DNA from: Acanthosepion esculentum | Taxonomy: Eukaryota > Mollusca > Cephalopoda > Sepiida > Sepiidae | DNA length: 64,000 bases | Assembly: GCA_964036315.1 (NCBI GenBank) | Contig: OZ038517.1 | Coordinates: forward strand, 21,898,083-21,962,082 | Direction of reading: 5' to 3' | In this document: piece by piece, positions 21,746-34,140 of the stretch | How positions within the stretch are numbered: position 1 is the first letter of the stretch | Layout of the letters: the number at the start of each line of letters is the position of its first letter | The notes under the pieces: model-generated | The model's database searches: none | What the model was told of the DNA's origin: nothing | Seen by the model: only the letters and a program-made list of their open reading frames with translations | Position numbers and translations under genes: made by a program

Positions 21746-21830
21746 TAGTGGCGTGGGGATTTAAGTTTTAAAAACACAAAGAGATGGTTTACCCACGCCA
21801 AGAATATTTGAAGCATGACGAGGAAATACA
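21746..21830 (+). repeat. Repeat A, copy 3, first piece
   Basis: TATAGTGGCGTGGGGATTTA with CCACGCCAAGAATATTTGAA matches the start of 2568-2660. The second piece lies at 22998-23060, so about 1.1 kb (including the Penelope tail) has been inserted between them. Confidence 0.6.
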
Positions 21831-21929
21831 GTGGTTAAAGGAATCTATTTATGAATTTTTACATGCTTGGTGTTGTGTCAGTAGTTTGTTGGTGGTCATT
21901 CACTCACATCTTGTGATCACGAAGATAAA

Positions 21930-22330
21930 GACTATCGTCCTTATCTTTGTTGCCATATTTATTGCAACATTTCGGCAGTTGTATGCTCCGGCCTTCTTCA
22001 GGTGGTTGGAATGTCGAACTGAACCCTTTATTTCGTTCACTGGGGTAGACTGTTCTAGTTTCACGTGCCATGTCTAATGGATGTCAGTTATCTCCTGTTA
22101 ATTCCCCTCTCAAAGGTATTGAACTCGCACTCTTTAGGTCCTGTCACTGGATCTAACCAATGCCTTTATCCACTGTGCCATGTGTCCTTGAGGACATCTG
22201 TGTATGAATTTCTGGGTATTATAAGTCTGTCTTCAGCAATCATTTTTTAGCAGTGCTCATATTGCAATTTTTGCTGTTATTATTGCATGTTTTTACCAGA
22301 GCTTATTACTGGCATTGTTTACATGTTTGC
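21930..22330 (-). mobile_element. Penelope-like 3' end with tRNA-like module, copy 2
   Basis: On the minus strand: GCAATATGAGCACTG, then TTATAATACCCAGAAATTCA, the tRNA-like segment (A box GGCACAGTGGATAAAGGCAT, B box GAGTTCAATACC), then a tail with CACCTGAAGAAGGCCGGAGC...CAACTGCCGAAATG. That last motif is typical of Penelope/Neptune-like 3' regions. Compared with 7130-7360 the order is identical. The tRNA-like part has a short CTAAAGAGTG insertion before the B box. Confidence 0.72.
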
Positions 22331-22997
22331 CTCAAGTGGTATTGCATGGAAGCTTACTTAGTTAATGACATTTTTTTTTTTTTTTTTCACTGATCTTACC
22401 TTGATGACTGCGCAATTCAAAAAAATTAATTTAAAGTTTGTGCATTGCACAGTAATCAAGACAAGTGAAGCTTCTACGCATTACTACTCGAGGTAAACAC
22501 ATGTAAACAAAGCCATTAGCTGCTAGTCTGTAACTGATGCGAAGGCCGAACTTATATTGTCGATAACACCTAAACAATTTTTTTTCCACAAACTTTTATT
22601 TTCAAAATAACCTTACAAATTTACACAAAAATTGAAATTTTCATTACAATTAGTTTCTGGGGCTTAATCTGCAAACATATTCAATTTATTTTTGTTTTTG
22701 TATGTATTTTTTAAGTTACAATTGTTTTATGATATGTGGGATAAAAGGGAGAAATTACTCTGTGTTATTACACGCCATGTCTCACAAGTCAGACCAAGGT
22801 TTGTGGTGGAGAGATTGACTTTAATGTCTTTTGGTGGGATGTATTTCCATAAGGAACAGTTTTTGTTGCATGCTGGGAGTATTTTTATTTTTCATTTTAT
22901 TTTATACATTTTTATTTTATTGCTTTATTTTATAATTTTCATTATTATTCTATATCTTATTTTTATTTATTTATAATAATAATATCAATGATATAAA
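22331..22997. other. No gene seen
   Basis: AT-rich with a T run (22372-22388) and a TTTTATT-rich stretch (22880-22975) whose open frame is low complexity. Confidence 0.4.
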
Positions 22998-23060
22998 GTT
23001 AATTTCAGGAAAATAAATCAGAATTCTTTAAAGTATGTAGCTTTTACAAATTGTCATGAA
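22998..23060 (+). repeat. Repeat A, copy 3, second piece
   Basis: TTTCAGGAAAATAAATCAGA and the ATTGTCATGAAGAAATG that follows match 2735-2800. Confidence 0.6.
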
Positions 23061-23869
23061 GAAATGTTTATATAGCAGATTAAATGATTTCACACAATAA
23101 TATTCAAAAATGTTTAAAAAAAGTTAGTTTATTGCTCACAGAAAAGATATATGGTTGCATACATTCAAAAGTAGACAAAGTATAAAAACAATTTCACATT
23201 AACTATTGTTGCATGTGGGGGCTTCCTTAATTTGTTTGATTCAGCAGCAGAAATAATCAGCAGGGTGCAACCAGATATCCCTGGGTTATAAAAGCCTTGA
23301 CTGAGCCCTGTTTGCTCTCTTTCATTCCATTTCATCTGCCTCTACATCCATTGCCAGCTCTCTTTCTCTCTCTCTTTTCCATTTTCCGACTTTCAGCAGT
23401 CTCTCCCTTTGAGACTCCTACAGGAGGGCCATATACAACCGTTGCTACTAAGGATGAGGTCTGTATTGGCAGTTTGACGTTAGATTTCTCGTTCTTCCCA
23501 CAAGAACCAGTGTAGAAATCTCGTTTCAAAGTATACCAAAGGAAACTACACTCAACCCCTTGTGGCAAAAGATGAGGCTTGTCCTAGCAATTTCACACTT
23601 GGATTTCTTATTCCTGCCATAGGAACTGGTGGAGAAATCTTTGTCTGCAAAACATTACTACGCTCTCTAGAACCTTTTAACTGGTAAAACTCGTCTTTTT
23701 TCACTATAAATTACTGTTTTTGCACTTTCAACCAAATAAAAACTGTTGAACAGTTATTTTCAAGCTTTGAATTTTTTGTTCATTCAATTCACACTGCTGA
23801 GCACAAACACATACAACTGAGGAAAATCCCAACAGAAGAGATAGTTTGAAATACTAAGCTTTCTTGGAT
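23061..23869. other. No gene seen
   Basis: Contains a pyrimidine-rich patch (23310-23380) and a duplicated AAG(A/G)ATGAGG...TTTCTYRTTC stretch (23448-23520 and 23568-23645), i.e. a diverged ~120-bp tandem duplication. No supportable ORF. Confidence 0.4.
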
Positions 23870-24450
23870 TATTGAGAGAAAATTCTTTGAAGTGCTGCAT
23901 GCTTGGTTGATAATTGTTTTAACTGAGTTATCAAAAACAATAGTAAAAACTCTGTATTGGTTTAACAAGTTTTTTTTGTACAGGGGAAACAATGTAGAAT
24001 AGAAACTAGGGAAGAAAATGTTTAAGCTGTGAATGACTGTTTTCAGCAATGACTACTGCTGCTTCTCTTGCTCTCCTCTTGATGTAGGAGTATTTTTATG
24101 TCTTTTGTTTGATGGCAAACTTATAGGGAAATATTCTCCCTCAACAATAATATAACTGACAAGTAATTTTACATGGGTGAAAACTTCAATGCTGGACACT
24201 GAACCTTTCATATCACTTCAGACACTCTTCCTTTATTAATTTAATTTTTCTCCTTATTTTATATGAAAAAGAATTTTGCATAGGCCTGCTATTTTCTTTT
24301 CTTTTTCTTAGCTCAACAGCTAATTTCTGTGAAGGCAAGGTCTAAATAAAATTTCACATAGGCTCAAATTTGTTCCGTCTTTTTTCTCAGCTCACCTGAT
24401 TTTGAAGGGAGTGATTATTATTTCACATTCACTACAATTTAAAAACAATA
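23870..24450 (+). repeat. Interspersed repeat B, copy 2
   Basis: GAGAGAAAATTCTTTGAAGT, GGTGAAAACTTCAATGCTGG, AAAAAGAATTTTGCATAGGC and TAATTTCTGTGAAGGCAAGG follow each other as in 3770-4160, with an internal insertion of about 200 bp (23905-24130). Confidence 0.65.
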
Positions 24451-24629
24451 AAAGTAAACAGTAAAATTGTTCAATGCCATATCCACATTAGAAATATTTT
24501 TAAAATTATTTTATTTACACAACTGTTACATTATTTTTCGTATTGTACAGAATTTCAAAAAGGAAATAATTTTAAATTACCTCCTTTGACTGATGACTCT
24601 TCCCTATTGACAGAGTAATATGATATTAA

Positions 24630-27600
24630 TTAGGTACCTCCAAAGAAATGCAATATCTAAGGTTTAAAATGAATTTTTAAAGATGCAAACTATTTCTTGA
24701 AGCTTTTATTTTAATTTCAAGCTAATAGATTAAATTTCCAATAAGCAAAATACTTTGCTGTATTTCAAAATTAATTTAAATTGATGGGAAGGAGACTTTT
24801 TTGTTTAAATCACTGATTAAATCAGAACAATTTTTAGCCATCTGCCAACATACTGTAATTCTTTATTAGAAAATCTTTTAAAAATAAAATATACTTTTCT
24901 GAAACTTTTGTAAACCCACCTACCAATGATGGACTCTGTTTTTTTTTTTTTTGTTTTTTTTTCTTCTTTTCACAAGTTGCTAGCTTGGTTGCATAATACT
25001 GACCTTACAATCAACCGGCTTTCTCTTCCCTCCCTGATTAGAGCTGGTGTGTCATCTTGGTAGGATTGTTTCGGCCATCAATCCCCAAATCTTACAATGT
25101 TGGAATTGATGGTGAAGTCTAGTGTGAACCCCTTATAAATGTTGTGTACTATGAGCAAACCCCGCCAAAGATTACACAATTTCCCATGGAAGGTTATGCA
25201 ACACTTTCCATGGTCATGGTAAAATTTTGTCTCTTTGTCTGGGCATTCATTGGAACTCAGGCTGGAGAAAGAATTCCTTCAGTGAAATGCTTAATACTGT
25301 TGATAACTCTAACAACAGGTTTATTAAATATAAAGAAAACTGGTTGGATAACATGTCTATTAACTACTGTAGATCAAAATACTCTCCTGCAGGAATGGTT
25401 ATTTGGAGATTCTGGTGACACCTATTAAAGTGATGCCTAGTCAACTCTTTGGTTATGCATGGGAGATTTCTATTTTAAACTGCTCAGGTAACATTTCTTA
25501 ATTTTTCTGTCATAGGAGATTTATAATCATAATCGTTCAGGTATTGGCTTACTCACAGCCCCGTAGAAGCAAGGGAGCCAGAGTGGCTTGCATCTGGTGC
25601 ATAGGAAAATAAGGGTCTTACCTTAACGGGTGGCACGTGACATTGGCAATTTGCCCCGTGAAAATGGCATTACTCTCTCATCTAGCAGTATGTGTGGTAA
25701 CGAGGGTTTTTGTACATTTTGGCATGCTTCCACCAATAGAAAGTCGTTTGCTGATGAAGGCTATTTGCCTGGGTAACTGAGAATAAAAGCGAAGAATGCT
25801 AATTGGTTGGTCGACTGTAGTGTTGGCCTGATAAGAGGGCTGCCGCAGTGAGAAGGGAGGATGGATATACGTTGGGACGTGCTCAGAAACAAGGATGGCG
25901 AATTGAATCAGCGGTATCTTGATTTGTACAAGTGACATCGTAGCAATACAGACTTACGTTTCTCAATTCTTCTGTCATAGGAGATTTATAATCATAATCC
26001 CTGAAGTAATGACCCTCTTATCAACTTTTCTCCATTCTTCTGTCATAGGTGTGTGACAATGTTATACATAGAGTAATCTTTGCTGATAATGATGATTGAT
26101 GGCTTCCTTTAACTATACAAAGATGGCAAACAATGACGATCCCAAATTCTCTCTCTCACTCCCATCAGCCAAAATTTGGTTTGTCCCACTCCTGCCAAAA
26201 ATCCAAAATAATGTTAGCTATAAAAACTTTTGATGAACATCACAGAAAGGAAAATAAATGAACCTGTTTCTAATCTTAGGTGTTAATCTTTATTTTTGTA
26301 AGGATATTTTTTTCTTGGTGGCTGACATGACCTTTTTACATAAAGCAGATATTTTCCTAGTTCTTTGTCCAGAATAATTTCAGATGATCACCCATTTTCT
26401 TTACTGATAATGTATTGTAAACAACATATGTTGTTTTATTTTTCCAGGACTGACATCTCCAAGGATATATTAATGGTCTCTTTCTTATTGGCAGGAAGTG
26501 GGGAAGGATTGGGAGTGTTAGTTTTGCTTAATATTACTGAATTAATCAAGTTCAAACAGGGCCAGTGCTCTGTTACACTTTATTTGAGGAATATTAGCTG
26601 ATTTAAGTGTTAATTAAACTGATTTGATACAAATATTACTTTTAGTTTAAAACATCACAGAAATGCATTTTTTATCAGACGTAGGTGTTTAAGGTGTTGA
26701 AAGATTTATTGACAGCTGGAAATTTAACTCATTTTTTATGAGGCATATATGTGTAAAAATTACTTGAGGAATATAATGTATCTATTTTATATATATTTTA
26801 TCAAGTAATCTAATGTTTTATTGAATTTTAAGTATTTTGGCATTAAATTAACTATAGTTAGAATTATTTTTTGATAATGTTGTGTATGGATGTCTATGTA
26901 CAAAAATCTGTGCGTTTCCACACACACACAATAAATTCTTTTTAAAATACTGGTGTTCACTGAATTGTAAGCTTTTCAATTTTTAAATATAGTTTTTACT
27001 TAAGAATATCACATAACCAACCCAAATAAATGCAGAATTTTGAAAGATGTAAAACCATAAATTATTCTAATTAAAACTTTAAAAAATGAAAACATTTCTT
27101 GTAAAAATTCATTATTCACCAAAATACCTTTTTTTTCTTAAGACTAGTGTCCATAATATACTTTATTCATAAAAGCAAGAAAAAGCTTTCCTAATTAAAT
27201 TATGTCTTAGTTTTATTGCCTTTTTTATTTTATGATTCAGAGCAGATTTTCAATAACTGGGGTCCTGTTTTACAAAAAAAAAAAAAAAAAAAAAAAAAAA
27301 ATGTTGAATTCTCCAAGGAAATCTGTGGATAACTAATATAAACATTAAATGGTACAAAAACGAATTTCTCAATTTCATAAAATTAAATTATAGGATGGGG
27401 GGACAAAAGTAAAAAAAATAAAATATTTTTACCAAGATTTTCTTTAAAAAAAAAAAAAAAAATTGTAAAATAATTTTATTAATTTGTGAATAAGTGCTGA
27501 AAGTTTCATTAAAATTTGGCAATTATTTGATTTTTGCAAGACTTTAAAAATCAAGGTTTTTCACCACAAAACAGATACTAAAATTTCCTATATTAATTTA

Positions 27601-27806
27601 TGGTCCCCTGCTGACACAAGAAAAACAAAATTTTTAACCAAAATTTTTTGAACATTGTAAAAAGGATAAAAACAAAATTTAATAAAAATGTTCTTTGGTC
27701 TTTCCTCTTACTAATAACGATTTTGATGATAAAACTTTATTTTTAAGTTTGGGGCATTTTTTTCACCATTTGTGCTCATTTTTTAGCAAATCCTTGGAAG
27801 TGCATC
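24630..27806 (+). mobile_element. TAGGTACCTC TIR element, copy 2
   Basis: The left end is TAGGTACCTCCAAAGAAATG (24631). The right end is decayed (TTTTTTAGCAAATCC then GGAAGTGCATCC). The terminal 800 bp match copy 1 block by block: CTGAAAGTTTCATTAA, GGCAATTATTTGATTTTTGC and TCTTTCCTCTTAC are shared. The interior (about 24950-26700) differs from copy 1 and carries other inserts, including a piece flanked by 29-bp direct repeats. No transposase. Confidence 0.65.
25507..25998 (+). repeat. 29-bp direct repeats around a 434-bp segment
   Basis: TCTGTCATAGGAGATTTATA and nine more bases occur at 25507-25535 and again at 25970-25998; a third, shorter match (TTCTGTCATAGG) is at 26038. The enclosed 434 bp is less A/T-rich than its surroundings and has no ORF, so it looks like an insertion with long target duplications or a local duplication. 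Confidence 0.7.
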
Positions 27807-27844
27807 CAAAGTCTCACTTAAGATGTAACTGAGTGTTCTATGCT

Positions 27845-28050
27845 GACAGTTTCTTCTTTCTAAAACATTTATGGAACTCTCTTCCAACTTCTTCCTTTCC
27901 AGTCAACTTTGATCTTCAAAAATGTAATCTGTACTCTCTCCTTAATGTTTTCTTTTTTAATATTCTTTCATACTCAGTAATTCCTTGTGACTTTATTGCC
28001 GTGCTTGGTTTGAAATGATTAAAATAAAAAATAATTAAAAAAAAAAAAAT
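27845..28050 (+). mobile_element. Jockey-like LINE 3' end
   Basis: Encodes LWNSLPTSSFPVNFDLQK, the closing RT block, then a short 3' UTR with CCGTGCTTGGTTTGAAATGA and an A run (28038-28049). Diverged from the 1383-1878 copy. Confidence 0.65.
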
Positions 28051-28300
28051 GAGATTTTTCATTGTTAGTCCTTTAGACCATGCAATGGGCAATATTTTGG
28101 TTGGATTCTATAAGCTGGATTTGCTTGTTCGTGTTGAAGGCCTTCAGTGTTATTTTTATTATTTTGATGACACTTTTTGTGTATTTGATAGTGAAGAGCA
28201 GTCTATTCATAGATTCTTAAATGAGTTGCACCTAACATTATGATATACTTTTGAAAAGGAGACCCCTTTTCTGAATGTGTTGTTGTGTAAACAAACCTGA
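28050..28300 (+). pseudogene. Penelope-like reverse transcriptase fragment
   Basis: Reads VSPLDHAMGNILVGFYKLDL, CYFYYFDDTFCVFDSEE, then a LNELHLTL block and YTFEKETPFLNVL. These are the SPLGP-x-x-ANIF, Y-x-DDTF and FTFE-x-E-x-x-PFLDV blocks of Penelope-like RTs. The fragment is short, has a stop at 28241 and abuts the LINE poly-A. Confidence 0.78.
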
Positions 28301-29890
28301 CCCTGATCAGCTCATGATTCTCTATCTTTTGTGCACCAAAAGCTGGGAAAGGGCCTGCTGCATGCTCACAAGGTAACAAGATGAAAGACAAATGCCACAT
28401 CGAGTAATCATAACATGAACCCTGTTTTTCGTATTATAAAATAGGTATTTTTATTCTGGCCTTCGTTTGTTCCTCTGAGTGGGTAGGTAGGTGACATTTG
28501 AGACCACCTCTGGTATGTCAGCTCTTCCCTCTACCAACACCTTGCTCCTCTACATATTCTGATGTATGGCTAGCAATATGAATAGACAGTATCTGAACTA
28601 TGTGACAGAGGAGTCCATCTCCCGCCAAAGGTGGACTAGAACTGATTCTCAAATTCCAAGTAGTTAATATATACCAGCATCCAGATATACTATATTTCCG
28701 GTTTTGTTGCCACTTGATTTCCAAAAACTCCTCATCCACTCATTTACTTACCTGTTCCCCTTCTGTCAAAGTGGATTCTGCTTAGAAAACTAGATTTCCA
28801 AAAGATTGTATGTTCACCGAGACTCTTCTTGTTCTAAACAATGAAATGTGAATCTAATTAAAACTTCAGTTCATCATGCCTTAATTATTTGTTGTAAGAC
28901 CAAATTCTTCTATATTCCCTGTCCCTTTAAGACATGGGTGATCATGGCTCTCCACAACTTCCTATCATTTGTAGCTATTAGTAAAATATTCTTTTTGCTA
29001 CCTTTCCTAAACCTTGTTCTGCCATCCATTTTCACAAGCTCATTAGGTAGCTCAGGTGCTGCTTTTCTCTGTCCCACTTGCCTTCAGCATGTTATGCGAG
29101 TATCACATTTTCCAAACCCTCTTTCCTCCTTATGTTCCCTACAAATTTCAACTTTCTCTTTCTGATGCTGTGTATAAGTTTCCTTTTAGTTTCCATTGTC
29201 TGTAACACTTTGTTGTTCAAATGTTCAGTTCATGCTATTCTCTACATACTTCTGTAGAACCATGTTTCCAATTCTGAGCTGTATTCTCAAGCAGTCATGC
29301 ATCTAGCTAATGACCAGGCTCAACATTGCTTAACTTTAATGATTGTACTAGAACTATTCTTGTAATTTAACAGTCTAATAAATAAATAGTTTTTAGCATT
29401 GTTTTTGTTGTTAATTCTCAAGAAAAAAAAGTATAAATGCAGGTGCTTGGAAAAATCAATTTTCAAAATTCATAATTAATTACTCATGATATGATTATTG
29501 AAATTTTCTTGTTTGCTTGTTCAGACATTTTGATATATTTATGAATAAAAATATTTTCATAGTCATTCCTTATAAAATGGTAGATAAGAAATATTGCACT
29601 GTACTTGGTTCACATATTTTTATATACTTATAAATATAACATTTTTTTAAATAATCAATCTAATAAAGTGTTTTATACTTTTATCATCAATTCTCTGAGA
29701 AAAAAAGAAAATGTATAAATCCAGGTTTTTTTTGTTTTTTAGTGAAATTTTATTCTATGGTAATAGTTTTTCTAAAATGTAATTCTATAGTAATAATATT
29801 CTAAAACAGTGATTCTCAACATGGTCCACAGAGAATTTGTAGCTATTTCACAAAAATATATCTAAATTATTCATATTTGAAGAATTAAAA
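28301..29890. other. No gene seen
   Basis: Mixed sequence with no conserved frame. An AATAAATAAATAG tail near 29378 and the spaced ATATTTATGAATAAAAATAT/ATATTTTTATATACTTATAA pair suggest decayed repeats. The 28518-28739 and 28848-29165 open frames resemble nothing I recognise. Confidence 0.4.
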
Positions 29891-29891
29891 A

Positions 29892-30021
29892 AATATAATA
29901 CTTTGTAAAAACGCTTGATTCCATTGGTGAAGTTGAATTAAAAAGAATAAAAACTTGTAATTAACAATAAATTATCTGTTGGAATTACAAGTTTTTATTC
30001 TTTTTAATATAATACTTTGTT
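29892..30021. mobile_element. Miniature foldback insert: perfect 26-bp stem
   Basis: Arms 29937-29962 and 29983-30008 are perfect inverse copies (ATTAAAAAGAATAAAAACTT...) around a 20-nt loop. AATATAATACTTTGT flanks the whole ~100-bp unit on both sides (about 29892-29906 and 30007-30021), like a 15-bp target duplication. Confidence 0.75.
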
Positions 30022-30096
30022 TAATTACATACATGTCCATTATATTTGAAAATTTCAAAGTTACATGGGTATTATGCAGTGCTATATTTATTTTAT

Positions 30097-30099
<3 letters not shown>

Positions 30100-30132
<33 letters not shown>
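30100..30132. repeat. (TA)n microsatellite
   Basis: Uninterrupted TA dinucleotides. Confidence 0.95.
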
Positions 30133-30137
<5 letters not shown>

Positions 30138-30312
30138 TTGTTTTATTTAAAAATATTCCTATGTTAATAGATCACTACACAATAATAAATTTATTGATAA
30201 TAAATTTGATATTTCTAATTTATAGAAATAAAGTATTATTTTTTCAGAACAGTCGTAAGAATGTCTGAATCAAATGCTAAAAAACTGAGGAATTAAATGA
30301 TTTTATTAACAC

Positions 30313-31900
30313 TTGACTCATCTGGAGTACCCATACCTGATTTCCCCACCTAGAACTAATGTTCTACTAAGTGATATGTGGATAACACTGTCACTAGTCT
30401 CAGACATCATTTCTAAATTAAACTCCCATAAGCCAAGTGGAGGTGATGGAATACCAGCCAGTGTCCTAAAAAAAAATGTGCTCCTGAGCTGGCCCCATTT
30501 CTATCCAAACTATATAACTATTACCTCACTGCTTCCTGCTTTCCAGCTTGTTGGAAGTCCTCCTCTGTAGTCCTTGTTTTTAAGAACAGTGTGTGTGTGT
30601 GTGTGGGGGGGGGTGACCTGACCCCTCTAACTACTGCCCTATCAGTCTCCTACTACTTTTTGGCAAAGTTCGGAGCTTTAATCAGTGCTGAAGTGGTTAA
30701 GCATCTTACCTCTCAAGACTTACTCTCTGACAAACAACATCAATTCTGTTTTGCCTGGTCTACTGCTGATGTGTTCACAGCCATAACTCAATAACTTGAT
30801 AAGAATGATGAAGCTGGAGCTGTGGCTCTAGATATCTGTTGTAACCTAGGGAAAGTTACTGAATAGAATAATAAAACGAAGGTTGGTAATGAATGATAAT
30901 ACTTAGGACACGAACAACACATATAAGATTCTCCAGCAGTGCATAAAAGTAGTAATCAACTGCTAGAAGTGGGTCAAGTGAATTCCACAATGAATCTCCA
31001 ACTGCAGACCAACATACAGTAATTTATATGAATGGGAACATACCCATTTTCATATGTAGGTATACTATAACAATCTCAAAGGCATTCGACAGAATTTGGT
31101 ATGTTGGTCTTCTGCGTAAGCTTCAGGGCTATGGTATTACAGGACAACTATTTGATTTAATCCAATCATTCCTTTCAAATCATGAAATGAAAGTTGTTCC
31201 AAACAGTCACACTTCTAGATCCTTTCTTATGAATGCAGCCCCCCCCCCCCCAACTCTATTCTGGGTCCTACACTGTTTCTGATCTTCATCAGTGATTTTC
31301 CTGATGTCATCATCTCCCAAGTAGGCATCTATGCCGGTGACACTACCATTTACTTCTGTCTCAATAGTAAACCTAGCAGCAGTGACAATGTTAACTGCTG
31401 CTCTTGAAAAGGACATTCAATCAGTGGTTAACGGGTAGGAAATGGCTTTTAAATTGTAATGCCTCCAAAATGAAACTGCTCTCATTTATCCACCACAAAG
31501 ATAATTCTCTGCACACCATCATTAGCATGGTTGATGCTAAACTCCAGGAGAGTGTCTTTCTGCACCTTCTTGGCCTTATGCTTTCAAATGACTTGAAGTT
31601 GAACAACTACATTGAATCAATAGCTGCATCTGCTGCAAGGAATGTTGGCTCACTGTCATCGTGCTACATAATCTACAAATCGTCAGTGCATTGAGTACTG
31701 TTGCCATATCTGGTCTGGTGCCCCTGCTGTTCATCTTGAGGTTCTCAACAAAATCCAAAGACAAATATGCAATGTGATCAGTCCTGACTTGGCATCCTGA
31801 CTTCAGTCACTTTCTCACAGATGTGATGTGACTTCCCTCTGTCTTTTCTACAAATATTTTCATAGCTACTGTTCTGTTGTTCTTTATCACTACTATCAGT
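30313..31900 (+). pseudogene. Jockey-like non-LTR reverse transcriptase
   Basis: Ordered RT blocks in mixed frames: KLNSHKPSGGDGIPASVLKK, SYYFLAKFGALISAEV, LLSDKQHQF with STADVFTAIT, GAVALDI, SKAFDRIWYVGLLRKLQGYG, LFDLIQSFLSNHEMKVV, GIYAGDTTIYF, CNASKMKLLSF and the HLLGLMLSNDLKLNNYI region. About 200 bp (30840-31060) interrupt it between ALDI and SKAFDR. The YADD box reads YAGD (31330-31341), losing one catalytic aspartate. A (GT)n/G run sits at 30591-30612 and a C10 run at 31240. The endonuclease is absent. Same family as the tails at 1383 and 27845. Confidence 0.88.
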
Positions 31901-31949
31901 GATGCCCAATTGCTAACATCTTGAGTTACTCTTTCTAGTATGCCTTGTA

Positions 31950-33150
31950 TAGTTTTGTTTAATTTGGCTACTACTAAAGTTAGGATATGAATTGGAGCTT
32001 TTCTTGACTATATATTTTGGGTGAAAATTTTCTTTTAGTCGAATGCTTGCTTTATAGCCTTTCAATAATCCTATTTCATTTTATTCTGCTTCCATGGAAT
32101 TGATTAGTCTTGTATCTACTTTTAATACATCAAAATTGCCTTGAAATGTACCAAATTTTCATAGTTTTTCCATCAAATTGCTTTAATTGGATGTTGCTTT
32201 TTTAAATTCAGGTTGTCCTAATTTTATCCAGAAATTTTTTAGCATTAACATGACTTCACTGCCTGTATTAACTTGCATGTTGAATACTTGGCCATTTATC
32301 TTTATTTTTTCTCTACTTTTTTTTTGTGTATTTATTGTAAATAATTCAGCTCTTTCTTTGGAGTGGGGGATTGTAACATTTGTACTCTATTTTCCTTTCG
32401 TATTTGCATATGCTCTGGAAATGATCACTTTTTTTTTTTTCAATTTTAGCATATTCTTCCTAGAACTGGACATTTGTACTTGTCTCTCTCTCGTGATTTT
32501 TTTTCACAATATCTACATTTAATTACAGATTTGGTCATGCTCATCCTGTATATCTCAAATTCTTTGGGTTGATTAAATTCTCTAATCAACTCTAATTTTT
32601 GTAAAAACTGGATGCTAGCTTCCAAACTCATACTACTACTACTCTGTAGACAATCCAGTATTTTTCGTTTGTGGTTTTGATCTTGCAAACCTTCAATTAT
32701 TCTGAGAAAGATTAATTTGTCTTCTGTAGTCATTTCCCAAGCTCCCAACTTTTCAAATTCACAATACTTGGCTTGCTCTTTCAATCTATGTAAATATTGT
32801 ATAATGGACTCATTGGATGCTTGTCTTGGCTCTAAAAACTTAGTTCTTTCAGCTGCGATCAATCTTTGGTCTTATGTTCTTTTTTTATCATTTTAATAAT
32901 TTCTTCAAACGTCATTTCTTTTAATTTGCTCAGGTAATACATTGTTGAAATTTTCTTTACAGCTTCACCCCCCCAGCAGTAGCAAGAAATAAATCCATTA
33001 TTTCATTCTCACCTCCCTCGGTCTTTGTGTCTCTTAATTTTTTCACTCTTAAAAATACAGCCAGTGTTCTTATCCATGTTTCTATGTGTTCTGGGTCATC
33101 CAGTAAATTTATTATGATTGGTATATCTGTGTAGCAGTCATAGCACAGTT
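31950..33150 (-). pseudogene. Ty3/gypsy gag and protease relic
   Basis: On the minus strand the gag part starts near 33150 with IINLLDDPEHIETWIRTLAV and GGENEIMDLFLATAG. It continues in frame 32862-32446 with KFLEPRQASNESIIQYLHRL, LIFLRIIEGLQDQNHKRKIL, and a Cys-rich zinc-knuckle-like end (KCRYCEKKS...KCPVL). Further on comes a retropepsin block MQVNTGSEVMLM (~32255-32278), where the catalytic aspartate of DTGS is asparagine. It resembles K02A2.6-type gypsy elements. RT is missing; the Jockey-like relic lies directly beyond. Confidence 0.8.
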
Positions 33151-33429
33151 CTCCATGTTATGTTTAGCAAATCTGTTTGCTAAACATAGCCCTTATGCTC
33201 ACCAGTTTTGCTCTATTTATACCTGTCTATCTAATTTGCATATGATACTACAGTATAATATGTTGGGGTACAGCCACGAGGAGTAAAGTTGAAAAAGTGT
33301 GACACACTAACCCTGACATTTGCATTTATTATACTGATGTGAAAATTAATTCCTAGATCGATTTCCTTTATCTGTTCATTTAAGTTTGATATTTATTTTT
33401 ATGCAATGATATCTTTGTTCATTTGTCCA

Positions 33430-34140
33430 GGTTTGTGTTATTGAAAGAGAGTCGATGTATCAGCTTCTAATAAACATCAGTAAAAAGGAAATTGGTCTTT
33501 GTTTGTAGGAACATTATTATTAATAGAAATAATAATAAATATCATAAGATAAAATAAAACAAACAGCACTAAAAATTTGTTTTTACCCCCCCCCCAAAAA
33601 AAACAAAATAAGTTCTCCCAGAATGCAACAGAAACTTATTGCCTGAAAATTGATACTTTGCACAAAAAACAAAACAAAAATAAAAACACCAAACTCACTC
33701 GTTGCTATGAACCCTCAAAGTGACAAGACGTCCATCTCCTTAGTACCTTGCTTGTCATAAGATGAAGTGACTTTCTTTCTCTTTACATGCATCCTTAAAA
33801 CATAACTAAAATATACACACACACTACACAGAAGTAAATAAAATTATATTATTTTAATTTATAATTTAACATGCTTTTAGTGTGTTTTCCTTGTATGGTT
33901 TAATCCTGTGAACATGAGGCTAACCCTGCTTGTATGATGTAAGTGACCCCACAGGCTAAGAGATACAGACCATTTTTTCCAAGAAATACATTATGTGTGC
34001 AGATGAATGTTCTACCTCTTTAATGTAGGTTTGTTCCTTTGTCTATTACGGTGTTTGTAGTGCGTGATTCTACAAGCTTCTAATGAACATCAGTGAATGG
34101 AATTTGATCTTTGTTTTGTGGGTAATGAAGAGACACACAG
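33430..34140 (+). repeat. Pair of diverged ~100-bp direct repeats
   Basis: CAGCTTCTAATAAACATCAG (33460-33479) and CAAGCTTCTAATGAACATCAG-like text (34073-34092) share the following AATT(G/T)G(G/A)TCTTTGTTT context. The spacing of ~612 bp suggests remains of an LTR or a tandem unit; neither reading is secure. Confidence 0.5.

Noticed and set aside
28518..29165. Short open frames on both strands
   Set aside because: No homology, no conserved motif and no start or splice context.
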